Shown: in pieces, positions 26,801-30,640 of the stretch
Layout of the letters: each line of letters starts with the position of its first letter
How positions within the stretch are numbered: position 1 is the stretch's first letter
Assembly: GCA_949316235.1 (NCBI GenBank)
Contig: OX438741.1
Span: 20,833,124-20,897,123 of the forward strand
DNA: 64,000 bases
Direction: 5' to 3'
Origin: Oegoconia quadripuncta
Lineage: Eukaryota > Arthropoda > Insecta > Lepidoptera > Autostichidae
Program-made: the position numbers and the translations under genes
Notes under the pieces: model-generated
Told to the model about the DNA's origin: nothing
The model's input: only the letters and a program-made list of their open reading frames with translations
Databases searched by the model: none

Positions 26801-28794
26801 CGGTTTGGTTGGCGGTAGGGCATTTTAAAATGTCCGCCTGGCTAGCTACCGCCATCTTTTTTTTTTTTTTTTTATGCACGACGGGTTCGTACTTGACCTC
26901 AATCACACCTGATGTTAAGTGAAGATGAGGTCGAAGGTGGAAGCGTACCAACCCGGAAACCCCAACACATTTGGGGGACTGGCTATCTTATCTCTGACAA
27001 CCGGAACACAACAATGCTATTAACATTGCTGCTTGGCGGCAGATTTAAATAAGATGGTGGTAGCTAGCCAGGCGGACATTTTAATATGCCCTACCACCAA
27101 CCAAACCGAGTACTTAAACATGTACCCCGCTGGGGATCGAACTCGCGACCTCCGAATCGTAAACTCAGTGTTGTTTACATTGAGCCACGGAGGCGGCATC
27201 TTATCTAAATCTGCCGCCAAGCAGATATAATGTTAATAGCATTGTTGTGTTCCGGTTGTCAGAGATAAGATAGCCAGTCCCCCAAATGTGTTGGGGTTTC
27301 CGGGTCAGTACGCTTCCACCTTCGACCTCATCTTCACTTAACATGAGGTGTGATTGAGGACAAGTACGAACCCGTCGTGCATAAAAAAAATGTGATAAAC
27401 AAATATGACGTTTTTCGAATGTGACATTCTTTGCCTAATCCCTTTTAAACTTAACATACACCTTAAATTTAAAGTTTGGGAAAGATCTGCGAGCACCGAA
27501 ATGTCACTTAGGTAAAAAACCCAAATATCTTTGACCCGGCTAAACCGTTTACTATCAAACAACTTGAAAGTTGTAACAACAAGTAGGAGGCGGAACGACA
27601 AACTATGACGACTTCTTTTCTCTGATGCTAATAAATCGTGAACAATTGACAGCCTATCAGTTGCGAGAGTCGCACTGATAATGACTACCACATTTGACAA
27701 CCTCTGTTTATTCGAGGCTTTAGCGTTTGTAGTTCTGGCCCCGTTGACAAATGTTTCTGTGACAACAAACTGCAACTGACAAACAAAAAAATCAATTGCG
27801 AGGAATGAATCGTTATAGTTTGGCACAGTTAAATGTTTCTCCAGGCAACCACATCTACCCAAATTCCTAAAAGCAATGTAATATCCTTAACGATACCGTC
27901 AGACATACTCCGTCAGAGGACGAGAGACGTGGAAGTGAAGCGATACTGTGTGTCGCTGTTAGAGCGACTTGGCAGCTTCCGATACACGCGCGCTACGCTG
28001 CATAACCTCGACAGCGAGGCCAGGGCAGAGGTGAGCATAAACGACACAGCCGATAAACGCCTATTTGATGTATTATACCACATTAATTCTGTCAACTAGC
28101 TGAATTATAAGGGAGGCGGGGTGCTTTCTGATTGGCCGTACCAAGGTTGTTATTTACGTGACCTTGACAAAGCCAATCAGAGTGCAGTATACTGACAGGA
28201 CTAGCCAATAACTGATTCTAAGTTTTTTGTATTGTTGATAACGGGTTGGTACTTGACCTCAATCACGCCTGATGTTAAGTGAAGATGAGGTCGAAGGTGG
28301 AAGCGTACTGACCCGGAAACCCCAACACATTTGGGGGACTGGCTATCTTATCTCTGACAACCGGAACTCAACATTGCTGCTTGGCGGCAGATTTAGATAA
28401 GATGGTGGTAGCTAGCAAATGGCCTACCACCAACCAAACCGAGATCGAACCCGCGACATCCGAATTGTAAACCCAATGTTGTTTACATTGAGCCACGGAG
28501 GCGGTTTAATAAAAAAAAAAAATTGTTATAGGTTGTTTTGCTTCTGCTATATGTAATAATAAATTAGTACGAATGGGAAGTAATATTTCGATACCTGTTA
28601 TTGGCTACATTTATGTATTATTTGTTACTTTGTACTAACTTGTTGGTTTCTTGAATGAATAAAAATAAATATATTTGACATTGGTCTGTCAGGTATCCCG
28701 GCTGGGCGGCAACCCGCACCTGGAAGCGTTACTGGACGAGCTGTTGAGTTGGCGTCGGGACGCACCGTGTACTGCCGACGCGAACTTGCTCTAA
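2785..28794 (+). CDS. GGPS1: geranylgeranyl diphosphate synthase, eight coding exons (complete)
   Basis: Cytosolic trans-prenyltransferase that condenses farnesyl diphosphate with isopentenyl diphosphate to give geranylgeranyl diphosphate, used for protein geranylgeranylation. Coding exons are 2785-2829, 4452-4606, 8407-8551, 9302-9422, 10678-10817, 25900-26002, 27903-28030 and 28693-28794. All junctions are GT..AG, phases match, and the lengths total 939 nt, giving 312 aa plus stop, close to the roughly 300 aa of animal GGPPS. Visible motifs are GKQIRTKL (residues 29-36), the first Asp-rich motif DDIQD (69-73) followed by LRRG, KTGGLF (156-161) and the second Asp-rich region IRDDYCNL (191-198). 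The short DDxxD form without insertion is that of eukaryotic type III GGPPS. Intron 5 spans about 15 kb because of nested LTR retrotransposons, which leave the coding frame intact. Identification is by recalled similarity to human GGPS1 and insect homologues. Confidence 0.93.
2830..4451 (+). other. GGPPS intron 1
   Basis: AT-rich intron. The only recognisable content is a tRNA-derived SINE in minus orientation at about 3935-4190; the rest shows no gene or clear repeat. It ends in a T-run and ACAG before exon 2. Confidence 0.6.
3935..4190 (-). mobile_element. tRNA-derived SINE, family S3
   Basis: Contains the complement of a Pol III B box (GGGATTCGAACC) and shares the block ACAGCGCCATCTAGTTC plus the following TAAGCAACTAG segment with copies at 29690-29880, 48560-48780, 49098-49208 and, degraded, 60010-60150. 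The tRNA-like head is at the right end on this strand. Confidence 0.8.
4452..4606 (+). CDS. GGPS1: GGPPS coding exon 2
   Basis: Begins after TTTTTACAG and ends before GTAAGT; phase 0 to phase 2. Encodes the substrate-entry region with [15 protein letters not shown] and MLHNSSLL, a strong match to the animal GGPPS N-terminal half. Confidence 0.95.
4975..5516 (+). mobile_element. 5'-truncated non-LTR retrotransposon with poly(A) and 10-bp target duplication
   Basis: Flanked by the direct repeat CCTTCTGTAT (4965-4974 and 5517-5526) and ending in an A-run (about 5505-5516). It carries the last 136 codons of a LINE ORF2 (4989-5399, stop at 5397-5399). The tail has the zinc-knuckle-like C-x2-C-x7-H-x4-C pattern of [17 protein letters not shown], typical of insect Jockey/I/R1-type ORF2 C-termini. 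The frame is still open, so the insertion is not old. Exact clade uncertain. Confidence 0.85.
4989..5399 (+). pseudogene. LINE ORF2 C-terminal fragment
   Basis: 136-codon open fragment from the 3' end of a non-LTR retrotransposon polyprotein. Reverse transcriptase and endonuclease are absent through 5' truncation. The first Met is fortuitous. The cysteine motif lies at residues 74-90. It cannot act on its own as a transposase or RT. Confidence 0.75.
6258..6540 (+). mobile_element. SINE family S1, 5'-truncated
   Basis: Shares the body of the S1 family (GTCCGCCTGGCTAGCTACC, then TTGTGTTCCGGTTGTCAGAG and CCCCCAAATGTGTTGGGG) and ends in an A-rich tail after GCATAAAAAA. The tRNA-like head present in the 26.7 kb copy is missing. 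Confidence 0.8.
6668..6910 (+). mobile_element. short TIR element, family M1 (degraded)
   Basis: Begins GGGGACCAATCGCGCTAT, the terminal sequence seen also at 9445, and continues with GTTCGAACGGAACGTTTTTG. The right end is degraded around GATTAGCGCGATACG. No coding capacity. Confidence 0.6.
6985..7150 (+). repeat. interspersed repeat shared with 61970-62105 and 63215-63475
   Basis: The three copies share a block around TTATTTAGATATCTTT followed by a region with GTCGGCCGCA or a variant and GTCCG. The copy at 61970-62105 is on the opposite strand. Class unknown; no terminal repeats or coding seen. Confidence 0.5.
7165..7440 (+). mobile_element. tRNA-derived SINE, family S2
   Basis: Head GCGTCGGTGGCTCAGCGGTT resembles a tRNA A box and is followed by a B-box-like GGAATCGATTCCC. 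The body contains GTGAGGAAACCTGCATGCCT and ends in a short GAT repeat. Other copies: 52625-52840, 53440-53651 with 54691-54783, 57207-57478 (minus) and about 61825-61925. Confidence 0.8.
7690..8345 (+). pseudogene. CR1/Jockey-like LINE 3' remnant
   Basis: Frameshifted reading frames correspond to the C-terminal part of the 53.9-54.7 kb LINE ORF, including [14 protein letters not shown] and a WGNAADI-like segment. It is followed by the family 3' UTR (TCTGGGGAGTCAGCTTTGTG) and a TTGATTT-type tail. Stops and frameshifts mark an older copy than the one at 53.7 kb. Confidence 0.75.
8407..8551 (+). CDS. GGPS1: GGPPS coding exon 3 (first Asp-rich motif)
   Basis: Acceptor GTACAG, donor GTGAGT; phase 2 to phase 0. 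Encodes [13 protein letters not shown] and AHSIYG. The DDxxD aspartates bind the Mg-diphosphate of the allylic substrate. Confidence 0.96.
9050..9237 (-). mobile_element. tRNA-derived SINE, family S4
   Basis: Minus orientation: complement of B box (CGAGATTCGAACTCG) and the tail block ATCATCTAGTCCCAAACTAA. Other copies at 17905-18103 (plus), 47580-47790 and 58965-59050. Its right end is about 65 bp from the GGPPS exon 4 acceptor. Confidence 0.8.
9302..9422 (+). CDS. GGPS1: GGPPS coding exon 4
   Basis: Acceptor TTCACAG, donor GTGAGG; phase 0 to phase 1. Encodes the helix with [17 protein letters not shown], the GQGxxxxWRD block conserved in GGPPS. The open frame runs past the donor into transposon sequence, so the donor is fixed by the phase of exon 5. 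Confidence 0.95.
9445..9667 (+). mobile_element. short TIR element, family M1 (near complete)
   Basis: Termini are imperfect inverted repeats: CGGGGACCAATCGCGCTA at the left and TTAGCGCGATCGGCCCCC at the right. No coding capacity. Related copies at about 6668, 11191 (split by the BEL insertion) and 30037. CAGGG/CCCTG-like ends hint at hAT affinity, but I find no 8-bp target duplication. It begins 22 bp past the donor of GGPPS exon 4. Confidence 0.65.
9669..9792. mobile_element. 124-bp inverted-repeat element (MITE-like hairpin)
   Basis: Arms of about 42 bp face each other with only a few mismatches: GTTCCATCCTAAATGC at the left end pairs with GCATTTAGGATGGAAC at the right, continuing through TAATTCGGCA. 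A short AT-rich loop lies between. It abuts the M1 element. Confidence 0.75.
9822..9958. mobile_element. 137-bp TIR element
   Basis: Perfect 15-bp terminal inverted repeats TACAAGTGACAAACG / CGTTTGTCACTTGTA, with a second internal inverted pair (TTGGCTGTC and GACAGCCAA). No coding capacity; superfamily unknown. Confidence 0.65.
10160..10500. repeat. interspersed repeat R split by an S1 SINE
   Basis: Flanks at about 10185-10240 and 10380-10500 match a repeat also at 43880-44070 and 51735-51945 (AAATATACAGAAATGC or variant, then GAGCCCATCGCCGTT). Between them is a minus-strand S1 SINE fragment (about 10243-10378) with a T-run at its left end. Confidence 0.6.
10678..10817 (+). CDS. GGPS1: GGPPS coding exon 5 (second Asp-rich region)
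   Basis: Acceptor ATTCCAG, donor GTTAGT; phase 1 to phase 0. Encodes [18 protein letters not shown] and [17 protein letters not shown]; the aspartates bind the metal and isopentenyl diphosphate side. Confidence 0.96.
10818..11190 (+). other. start of GGPPS intron 5, nothing recognised
   Basis: Unremarkable intron DNA leading up to the M1 element that hosts the nested retrotransposons. Confidence 0.5.
11191..11442 (+). mobile_element. family M1 element, left part (interrupted by BEL)
   Basis: Starts GGGAGCCAATG and carries ACGAACGGAACGTTTTTGG in common with the 9445 copy. It is cut at the 5-bp BEL target duplication AATAG (11438-11442) and resumes at 25655-25688, ending in CTTAGCGCGATTGGCCCCC. 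This is the outermost layer of the nest. Confidence 0.7.
11443..11620 (-). repeat. BEL 3' LTR
   Basis: 178 bp; matches 25477-25654 with no difference seen by eye. On the minus strand it begins TGTTGCGATGG and ends ATTCTACA. Confidence 0.93.
11670..16856 (-). CDS. BEL/Pao polyprotein (Gag-protease-RT-RNase H-integrase), 1728 aa, intact
   Basis: Single uninterrupted ORF. In order: a DUF1759-type Gag region (about 120-270); Cys/His zinc-binding motifs at about 317-383 ([14 protein letters not shown], then [12 protein letters not shown]); aspartic protease with active site [10 protein letters not shown] (about 419-428, DUF1758-type); reverse transcriptase with YVDDIIYS (about 863); RNase H with VGFADASS (about 1033) and [12 protein letters not shown]; integrase zinc domain [12 protein letters not shown] (about 1352-1390); integrase core with GMDFAGP, HCDNAST and [13 protein letters not shown] holding the D,D,E residues (about 1424-1550); and a C-terminal DUF5641-like region with TPGHFIIGG. 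These are the family hallmarks of BEL/Pao. No stop or frameshift, so it is possibly functional. Start chosen at the first Met of the frame; a second Met lies nine codons in. Confidence 0.95.
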   Translation of the reverse strand: MELWISCAEMEEDLKKVVANRGYNKRTLNAISKFIEQDLTQFRREQLCSKRERLTTVFKEYESCCKRILYLNPSDDEDIELIEENYFKCLTALDIQINESNPISSHDPPPLQSRMKLPPITIKTFDGRYTDYVPFINLFTSLINNDKSLDSVQKFFYLRSFLKDEPFDLIKNLPITAESYNEALKLLQDRYDNKYKIISDHVYNILDLKPLSKSTAGSLRDFVSSIRQQLAAIKTHEPNVKYWDTMLICVLSRKLDTYTARAYQLERDTGFEANLEDFLKYLEKRALALENAEQGRSQQFSNNNAKVTMHVTSGPACSYCKLKDHKIFNCKKFQTQPANVRISFINDNKMCNICLGAHSGKCRFHFRCSTCKGKHNTLIHCDQPTTAPIVTMTSNTINNVLLPTARVKIIGKDGTEYHIKALLDSGSQVSFISSKLLQLLGLLPKPNDTCIIGITNARSNVKFCIPLEVHSLRTPFKTKITCHVVDQITCNLPQYNIDISKIKIPANITLADEQFNVPSEIHMLIGSDVFFQALIPAQSTWLDLPMQPQGSVNAQATAIPATECYTPQHSLRLINTVFGHIVGGSLPQYLSQQQCNKVVLKCELDLNETLTQFWSNEKVPEIFNEKTSEQELCEHIFQNTVKLNNKQFEVILPLKLPLSEVNDALGESFNFALKRFYNLEKKLHSNPDLFKQYQQFIHEYLSLNHGHYVDIELYELNKQAVYFLPHHAVFNANSKTTNLRTVFDGSMKASNKISLNDLQLNGAVVQRDLFDIILLFRLGKFTFTADIKRMFRNIKVDPAYTSLQNILWRDEPNEPVKCIRLDTVTYGLKSSSYLATRCLDELANRFETEYPLASSIIKNNIYVDDIIYSENNLSIAVKAKEQLCNLLSLGNFYTHKWSSNDERILSNISSSDQHFDSLDLQKNNYDMRALGLQINIKDDHFIISSPEPFNSEKITKRSMLSFIGRIYDPMGFVSPIVVVAKAIMQKLWISDCNWNDSPPSDVQQEWLNFTSELAIMEPILLSRNIDISKSHTVDLVGFADASSTTGYGCCIYLRVTDTTGTTDTHLLCSKSRINPVQKKEMTVPRLELNAALLLSKLMVKVHNTLKIKVNLNKVYLFSDSQIVLAWLKTELTKLQAYVGNRVNVIRQNTANWTWLYVNTTENPADLISRGVKPNELCSLELWWHGPQFLRNSEYEFIASENIPSDLPEVNPCLASSSYVVCQNLDPLEYVFTRLYGYSDINKIIRLLAYILRFLNNMNKNNNFVTSFLRSSELNHSLMMIIKYEQSKYYQSVIEALRKGDNVRNNLTNLHPFLDSSGLLRVGGRLHNADIAYDKKHPVILPKGSIITSLLIRQEHEKLLHAGPRLVLANLNQRFWIVNGLLEVKKITHKCVSCFRQKATVAKQLMGSLPASRVTITCRPFEKVGMDFAGPIQVKLSRIRRSVVGKGYICVFVCFATKAVHLELASDLTTDTFLACFKRLISRRGLPTEVHCDNASTFKCARNQLTELYSLHSSQSHQAKVNEFTSQRGIDFHYVPSYSPTFGGLWEAAVKSAKYHLKRILQKTVLTYEQLSTILTEIEAILNSRPLLPLSSASDDYCYLTPGHFIIGGALTMYPEKQVCDIPQNRLKYWQLGTKLKQCFWKTWHKYYLNLLQNRPKWQTEMNNVKLGSLVILKDDNIPSLAWPMARIVKLFPGQDGKVRAVEVKTSNNKTHIRAINKICVLPIDDNYN
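16857..16945 (-). other. BEL 5' leader, ORF-proximal part
   Basis: Leader sequence between the BEL start codon and the gypsy insertion. It ends in ATAT (16942-16945), the 4-bp duplication that reappears at 24948-24951 after the gypsy element. Confidence 0.75.
16946..17244 (+). repeat. gypsy 5' LTR
   Basis: 299 bp, apparently identical to 24649-24947. Contains CTAATAAAGG near 17178, a plausible polyadenylation signal (AATAAA). Confidence 0.92.
17245..18650 (+). other. gypsy leader region
   Basis: 1.4-kb untranslated leader. Contains an A-run at about 17467-17487, the SINE-like segment at 17905-18103 and otherwise AT-rich non-coding sequence. A primer-binding site is not obvious immediately after the LTR; the nearest TGG is about 15 bp in. 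Confidence 0.7.
17905..18103 (+). mobile_element. SINE family S4 segment inside the gypsy leader
   Basis: Plus orientation: ACGACCGACTGGTGTGGTGG head, B-box-like GGTTTCGAGTCCC, and tail with TTTGCTTAGTTTTGGACTGG. It matches the reverse complement of the copies at 9050-9237 and 47580-47790 but is more diverged than they are from one another. Confidence 0.75.
18651..23516 (+). CDS. gypsy Gag-Pol polyprotein, 1621 aa, with SR-rich N-terminus, intact
   Basis: Residues 1 to about 150 are extremely Ser/Arg-rich with many RS/SR dipeptides ([35 protein letters not shown]). A retrotransposon Gag domain follows (about 185-330, with ARRWYEGL). Two CCHC knuckles ([14 protein letters not shown] and [14 protein letters not shown]) lie at about 363-396. 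The protease-like site reads [11 protein letters not shown] (about 448), that is D-F-G where most gypsy elements have D-T/S-G. Reverse transcriptase has YMDD (about 878); RNase H has [12 protein letters not shown] (about 1024). The integrase has an HHCC zinc domain (about 1234-1275), [14 protein letters not shown] and [10 protein letters not shown] (D,D,E), and a C-terminal FRGPFKV module (about 1550). Gag and Pol are in one frame with no shift or stop. It most resembles insect mdg3/micropia-like gypsy elements, from memory. Confidence 0.94.
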   Translation: MSESSSHTPIVTDETRKRKRIRTASPSDTGCESRSRTPRGRPKSRSKSREHKRMRKYGRYLSSREHRRSRRRSRSGRKRRARKVRSSTSRSSKSRDKTSRSHSSGSTDSSSSSVSNESTHTSRSKSRRPKTNSRHTRRRRLRLHKNREHSVVEQFIDAISNYGHNTYVGAHDVISNFDPSQKTQSTKAWLKKVNETAAIYKWSDKQTIFHALPKLSGLARRWYEGLSSVNLTWKEWQRKLLQNFPDNRNYADRLAEMLARRSRREETLEEYFYDKVKLVSRCNIKGKDAVDCIIHGIFDHNIKLNAQGASFKSPNKLLRYLRNITMKNFKDVKKPVPSTKSTVAFPKNIETSKINKGNLTRTCYNCSEPGHTAPRCRKEPQKCTKCSRMGHIAEYCRRDQIIENTGTTSNKDNINTNNNSTKVQLITSQNGTDDIYNKIVKVNGSKRIAFVDFGSQCTIVKRSLVSELNLQIDINDLPLIKGFAFGTMQPIGKVMFDMSIDFVNANVEAFVVPDEFLSTDLLVGQNVTEMPDVIVYKTNSSLTLYSDKSEVNKTSIYIMEDVTIESMLVVKVCCDSEYTGWIYIPGNASFKQREEIITLPGVYFVKDGMGHLPVLSFAGNDIVLKKNRLLARGRLLPTNSNIMPTEVPAGFEVKRMTLADYSTNTNDYDRVITEDMLNIGNDATHDQKQQLLDLVNEFRNCFALDLHELGTTNIAEMHIHLQDNAPVSYKPYRLPYSERVIVRDLINELLDNKIIQESNSSYASPIVLVKKKNGEYRLCVDYRALNKKTIKDSYPMPVIDDQLDRLSGKVYFTSLDLKSGYYQIPMADAAKHLTAFVTPDGHYEYTRMPFGLVNAPAVFQHMVNKALGKDRYDLAIPYMDDLLSPASSIDEGLAKLRIILISLQKAGLTLNITKCYFFERKLDYLGYEVSSEGLRPGSKKIDAVASFPTPLNVHQVRQFVGLASFFRRFISGFASIAKPLTILTKSDVPWRWEREQDSAFQTIKTKLIERPILALYDPSYVTEVHCDASKLGVGGMLLQRPDDKSPFQPVAYFSKQTSKEEEHLHSYELETLAVVLSLKRFRTYLIGIPFKVYTDCNALRTTLTKRDLVPRIARWWLLLQEYNFSIDYRPGDSMRHVDALSRNPIQTTHDDGLRDMREFEIMNITSTEWLQTVQMTDPTLKFVKSILECASKDLNDIINNYVIKDNKVYRKVGDDLKWAVPNGAKWRVCQICHDEAGHFSIDKTLDKMKQNYWFPKMNRFVRKYVSACLSCAFNKSSTSKASGFLHPIPKGDVPFHTLHMDHLGPFIRSKSGNSYILGIIDGFSKFIFIRAVKNLKSKTTIKILADIFSTIGSPKIIISDRGTSFTSTTFKKYINSIGARHILNAVATPRANGQIERYNRTILESLAASNHGMDEREWDNHIHKVQWSLNNTLNKSTGTTPSDIVFGRRTVNPSEGPVLNAIQETSDRLNINNSEQMETDAQELVTAVDEIRNSAVENIEKNQKSMKTHYDNKKAPTKFFELGDLVMIPNYHIPANGKSKKLTPKFRGPFKVSAVLKNDRYEISSIEGHSKRRYKSIYPADALKKWITFTISDKSDHEDNLIMSDCSDSTNDDNSENFSKN
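23517..24648 (+). other. gypsy 3' untranslated region
   Basis: 1.1 kb between the pol stop and the 3' LTR, unusually long for an element without env. Holds the tandem array at 23728-23976. No env-like ORF or conserved protein is seen. Just before the LTR is AACAGGACGGCCGTC, a weak polypurine tract at best. Confidence 0.75.
23728..23976 (+). repeat. tandem array of about five degenerate units in the gypsy 3' region
   Basis: Units start at about 23728, 23808, 23852, 23897 and 23945. Each reads roughly GTGAAAYATGCYGT, then a few bases, then TTGCRGTGATCAC. The last four are spaced 44-48 bp; the first is 80 bp away. The GTGATCAC core is self-complementary. Repeated, evenly spaced motifs in a retroelement UTR could be binding sites for a host protein, but that is inference. 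Confidence 0.8.
24649..24947 (+). repeat. gypsy 3' LTR
   Basis: 299 bp, apparently identical to the 5' LTR. Followed by the target duplication ATAT (24948-24951) and then BEL leader sequence. Confidence 0.92.
24952..25476 (-). other. BEL 5' leader, LTR-proximal part
   Basis: GC-richer leader of the BEL element (minus strand), 525 bp. Next to the LTR the minus strand reads TGGTCCTCCTCGTT, a candidate tRNA primer-binding site beginning with TGG. Short ORFs here on both strands show no protein character. Confidence 0.75.
25477..25654 (-). repeat. BEL 5' LTR
   Basis: 178 bp, apparently identical to 11443-11620; followed by the AATAG duplication (25655-25659). Confidence 0.93.
25655..25688 (+). 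mobile_element. family M1 element, right end (after BEL)
   Basis: Ends AAACTTAGCGCGATTGGCCC followed by CC, the counterpart of the M1 right terminus at 9667. With 11191-11442 it reconstitutes the host MITE of the BEL insertion. Confidence 0.7.
25900..26002 (+). CDS. GGPS1: GGPPS coding exon 6
   Basis: Acceptor CGTTCCAG, donor GTATCC (weak); phase 0 to phase 1. Encodes [20 protein letters not shown], the conserved K-x-x-x-EDLxEGKxSFP block after the second Asp-rich motif. A GT four codons earlier is rejected because it breaks the phase with exon 7. Confidence 0.94.
26215..26580 (-). pseudogene. CR1/Jockey-like LINE 3' remnant
   Basis: The minus strand encodes a short stretch similar to the C-terminus of the 53.9-kb LINE ORF ([12 protein letters not shown] at about 26480) and its 3' UTR. 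Heavily truncated. Confidence 0.6.
26708..27393 (+). mobile_element. SINE S1 interrupted by an inverted S1 copy
   Basis: The plus-strand copy has its tRNA-like head at 26708-26858 (A-box-like GTGGCTCAATG; B box GTGGGTTCAATCCC) and its tail at about 27199-27393, ending in GCATAAAAAAAA. Between them sits a complete minus-strand S1 copy (about 26859-27198, T-run at left, head at right). CATCTT occurs on both sides of the insert, fitting a short target duplication. The two heads form inverted arms of about 130 bp. Confidence 0.82.
27903..28030 (+). CDS. GGPS1: GGPPS coding exon 7
   Basis: Acceptor ACCGTCAG, donor GTGAGC; phase 1 to phase 0. Encodes [15 protein letters not shown] and [11 protein letters not shown], matching the ILRQRT..K.YC and L..GSFxYTR blocks of animal GGPPS. 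Confidence 0.95.
28031..28692 (+). other. GGPPS intron 7
   Basis: Contains a piece of repeat family L (about 28105-28220, with a CCAAT-rich palindromic segment) and a minus-strand S1 SINE (about 28235-28507, T-poor left end, head CCACGGAGGCGG at right). Confidence 0.65.
28235..28507 (-). mobile_element. SINE family S1 (internally deleted)
   Basis: Minus orientation, sharing CCCAACACATTTGGGGGACT and the tRNA-like head at its right end. It lacks part of the middle (AACAATGCTATT region) and of the CCAGGCGGACATT block. Confidence 0.78.
28693..28794 (+). CDS. GGPS1: GGPPS coding exon 8, with stop
   Basis: Acceptor TCTGTCAG; phase 0; 33 codons and TAA at 28792-28794. Encodes [18 protein letters not shown], matching the GGNP..xLL motif near the C-terminus of animal GGPPS. 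Confidence 0.93.
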   Translation, partial: VSRLGGNPHLEALLDELLSWRRDAPCTADANLL

Positions 28795-28888
28795 ACAAAT
28801 ACGGAGCTTACCACCTACGGCCTCTTAAGCTATGGTCAGACTGCAGTGGAGCTGGTGCAGTGGAAATATTTGTGAAAATTGCAAGGAC

Positions 28889-28894
28889 AATAAA
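28889..28894 (+). terminator. GGPS1: GGPPS poly(A) signal
   Basis: AATAAA 95 bases after the stop codon, followed by AT-rich sequence; the nearest canonical signal downstream of the gene. Confidence 0.7.
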
Positions 28895-29689
28895 AATATA
28901 TAATCTAGTCAACACGGTTACTAAATAAGGTCCTAATTTATTAGTCCTAATTTATTTGTCCTAATGCATTGTCCTAATCCAAATAACAACACAAAAACCA
29001 AACCGCTTACCATTTGAGTGCTACTTGATAGACTTGCCTTTTTTTGACTGACTGCGTATGGATCGGATCGTTGAAACAAATCAACATGGCGCCACTTCAT
29101 TGGTGTTAAAACGGGAGTTTGGAACCAATGCGAACTCCATAGATGGCCCTGTTTTATCTACTAAGAAAAGCGTGAAAAAGTTGTTCGCCCAACCATATTT
29201 ATGGCCATATAAATCAATGGCTGTAACGATACTTTCAGCCGAAAGGTTTGGTGTTTTTTTATTTTTATAAACAAAATTGTTATTTGGAATACTTTGGACT
29301 ATGTGGGTCAATCACGTGTTCAATGGATCCAGGTCCATAAACGTTTATCCCCTTATCCTTCTTGTATGCTTACGTGATATCAGGTAGCCGTATTGACTAT
29401 TTTATGTAATTCTATGTGTGTTGAATAATCGAAAAACACACATAAAATGTGATATTACCAACTCATTGTAAATGCACCGTTAAATTATGAAAAGTAGACA
29501 AAGGTCTAACCCTTATTACATAAATTCATCGTTATCGGTTACGTTCTCACATGTGATTGGTTGGCTCATCGCTCGGTGGCGAATTTGACGGTTTCTCATT
29601 GGTCAACGTAATCGATGACGATACCGATGAGGTCACATAATCTTACGGAGAGTTTATCTTTACAATCGGTAACACTAAAGAAATACCAA

Positions 29690-29880
29690 TAAACATCCTT
29701 GGACATACAGCGCCATCTAGTTCTACACTAAGCAACTGGGCTTGTGTTATGGATACCAGACGGTTGATAAACTACGCAAATACATTTTATTTTTGTAAAT
29801 ATATACACGACATCCATAACTCTATTACTCGTGTCCCTTTGCATCATACATATGCCCCTAGTAGGATTCGAAGTCTTGCA
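29690..29880 (-). mobile_element. tRNA-derived SINE, family S3
   Basis: Shares AAACATCCTTGGACATACAG at its left end with the copy at 49098, and ACAGCGCCATCTAGTTC with all copies; the B-box complement (GTAGGATTCGAA) is at the right. Confidence 0.75.
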
Positions 29881-29949
29881 TTGTATTTGTAAAAACAAGC
29901 GAAGGTGGCTAGTCTTTGCCTACTTTTCATAGTTTCAGGTTTGCAACAT

Positions 29950-30640
29950 ACATATCTTACACATGAGCGGCGGGATAACGCATTCCGATTGGCCATATGT
30001 ACGTGTCCTTGAAAGATCCAATCAGGGTGCAACAAACAGGGGGCCGATCGCGCTACTGTTTTACCGTTCGTACAATCTTCTATGCTGCCCTGCGTGTCCC
30101 GACACTTGTACGCTACAGGACCTCTTTGATGCCACAGGCAATGCTGTACGCGTGGCCACATTCTGGTCCTCAAGAATTTGATATTTTTGCCATCGACTCG
30201 CTAAGAAGAAGTGCGATCGTCCCCCTGACTTAACCAATAACAACCAAGTTGTTGAGCAGATGCCCTCGTCTGTTATTAGGTGTCTGTGGGCTGTGTAGTC
30301 GATGAGATGAGACGAGATGAGACTGGCTGTCAGCGTTCAATGGTTAGCGAACGCCGTAGTTTGACCATTACTTACATGCATAGATACGCGTCCCACTTAT
30401 CGATTGCTTTAACAACGAAAACTAAACACACCAGTGTTTAACGTGTCCCAAATTGAACGCCGAATTTAAATTCGAATTAAAACTAGAAAACAATTATACA
30501 AATTAAATATTTATTATATAATATTAAAAAGATATTTTGCCATTTTAAATGTGGAAAATTATATGTCAAATGACTACCATTACTGCGGATGCAGGTTTTG
30601 GTTATTTTGACGAAATTTTCTATGACGTGATTATATTTAA
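29950..30640 (+). repeat. repeat family L, split by an M1-type TIR element
   Basis: Left part (ATTGGCCATATGTACGTG, ending near 30036) and right part (from CCAATAAC, then AATTTAAATTCGAATTAAAA at about 30465) align with an uninterrupted copy at 40735-41175. Contains CCAAT/ATTGG motifs in pairs. Confidence 0.65.
30037..30227 (+). mobile_element. M1-related TIR element inside repeat L
   Basis: Termini CAGGGGGCCGATCGCGCTA and, at the right, AGTGCGATCGTCCCCCTG. No coding. The interior differs from other M1 copies, so only the ends are shared. No target duplication was found. Confidence 0.65.

Larger units (their letters stand above)
26003..27902 (+). other. GGPPS intron 6, SINE-rich
   Basis: Contains a CR1-like LINE tail in minus orientation (about 26215-26580), a partial minus-strand S1 SINE (26596-26700), and the S1-in-S1 insertion at 26708-27393. 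Bases 27394-27902 show nothing recognisable. Confidence 0.65.

Noticed and set aside
30037..30227. 8-bp target duplication for the CAGGG-ended element, to place it in hAT
   Set aside because: Flanks do not match; the hAT assignment for M1 is therefore only a suggestion.
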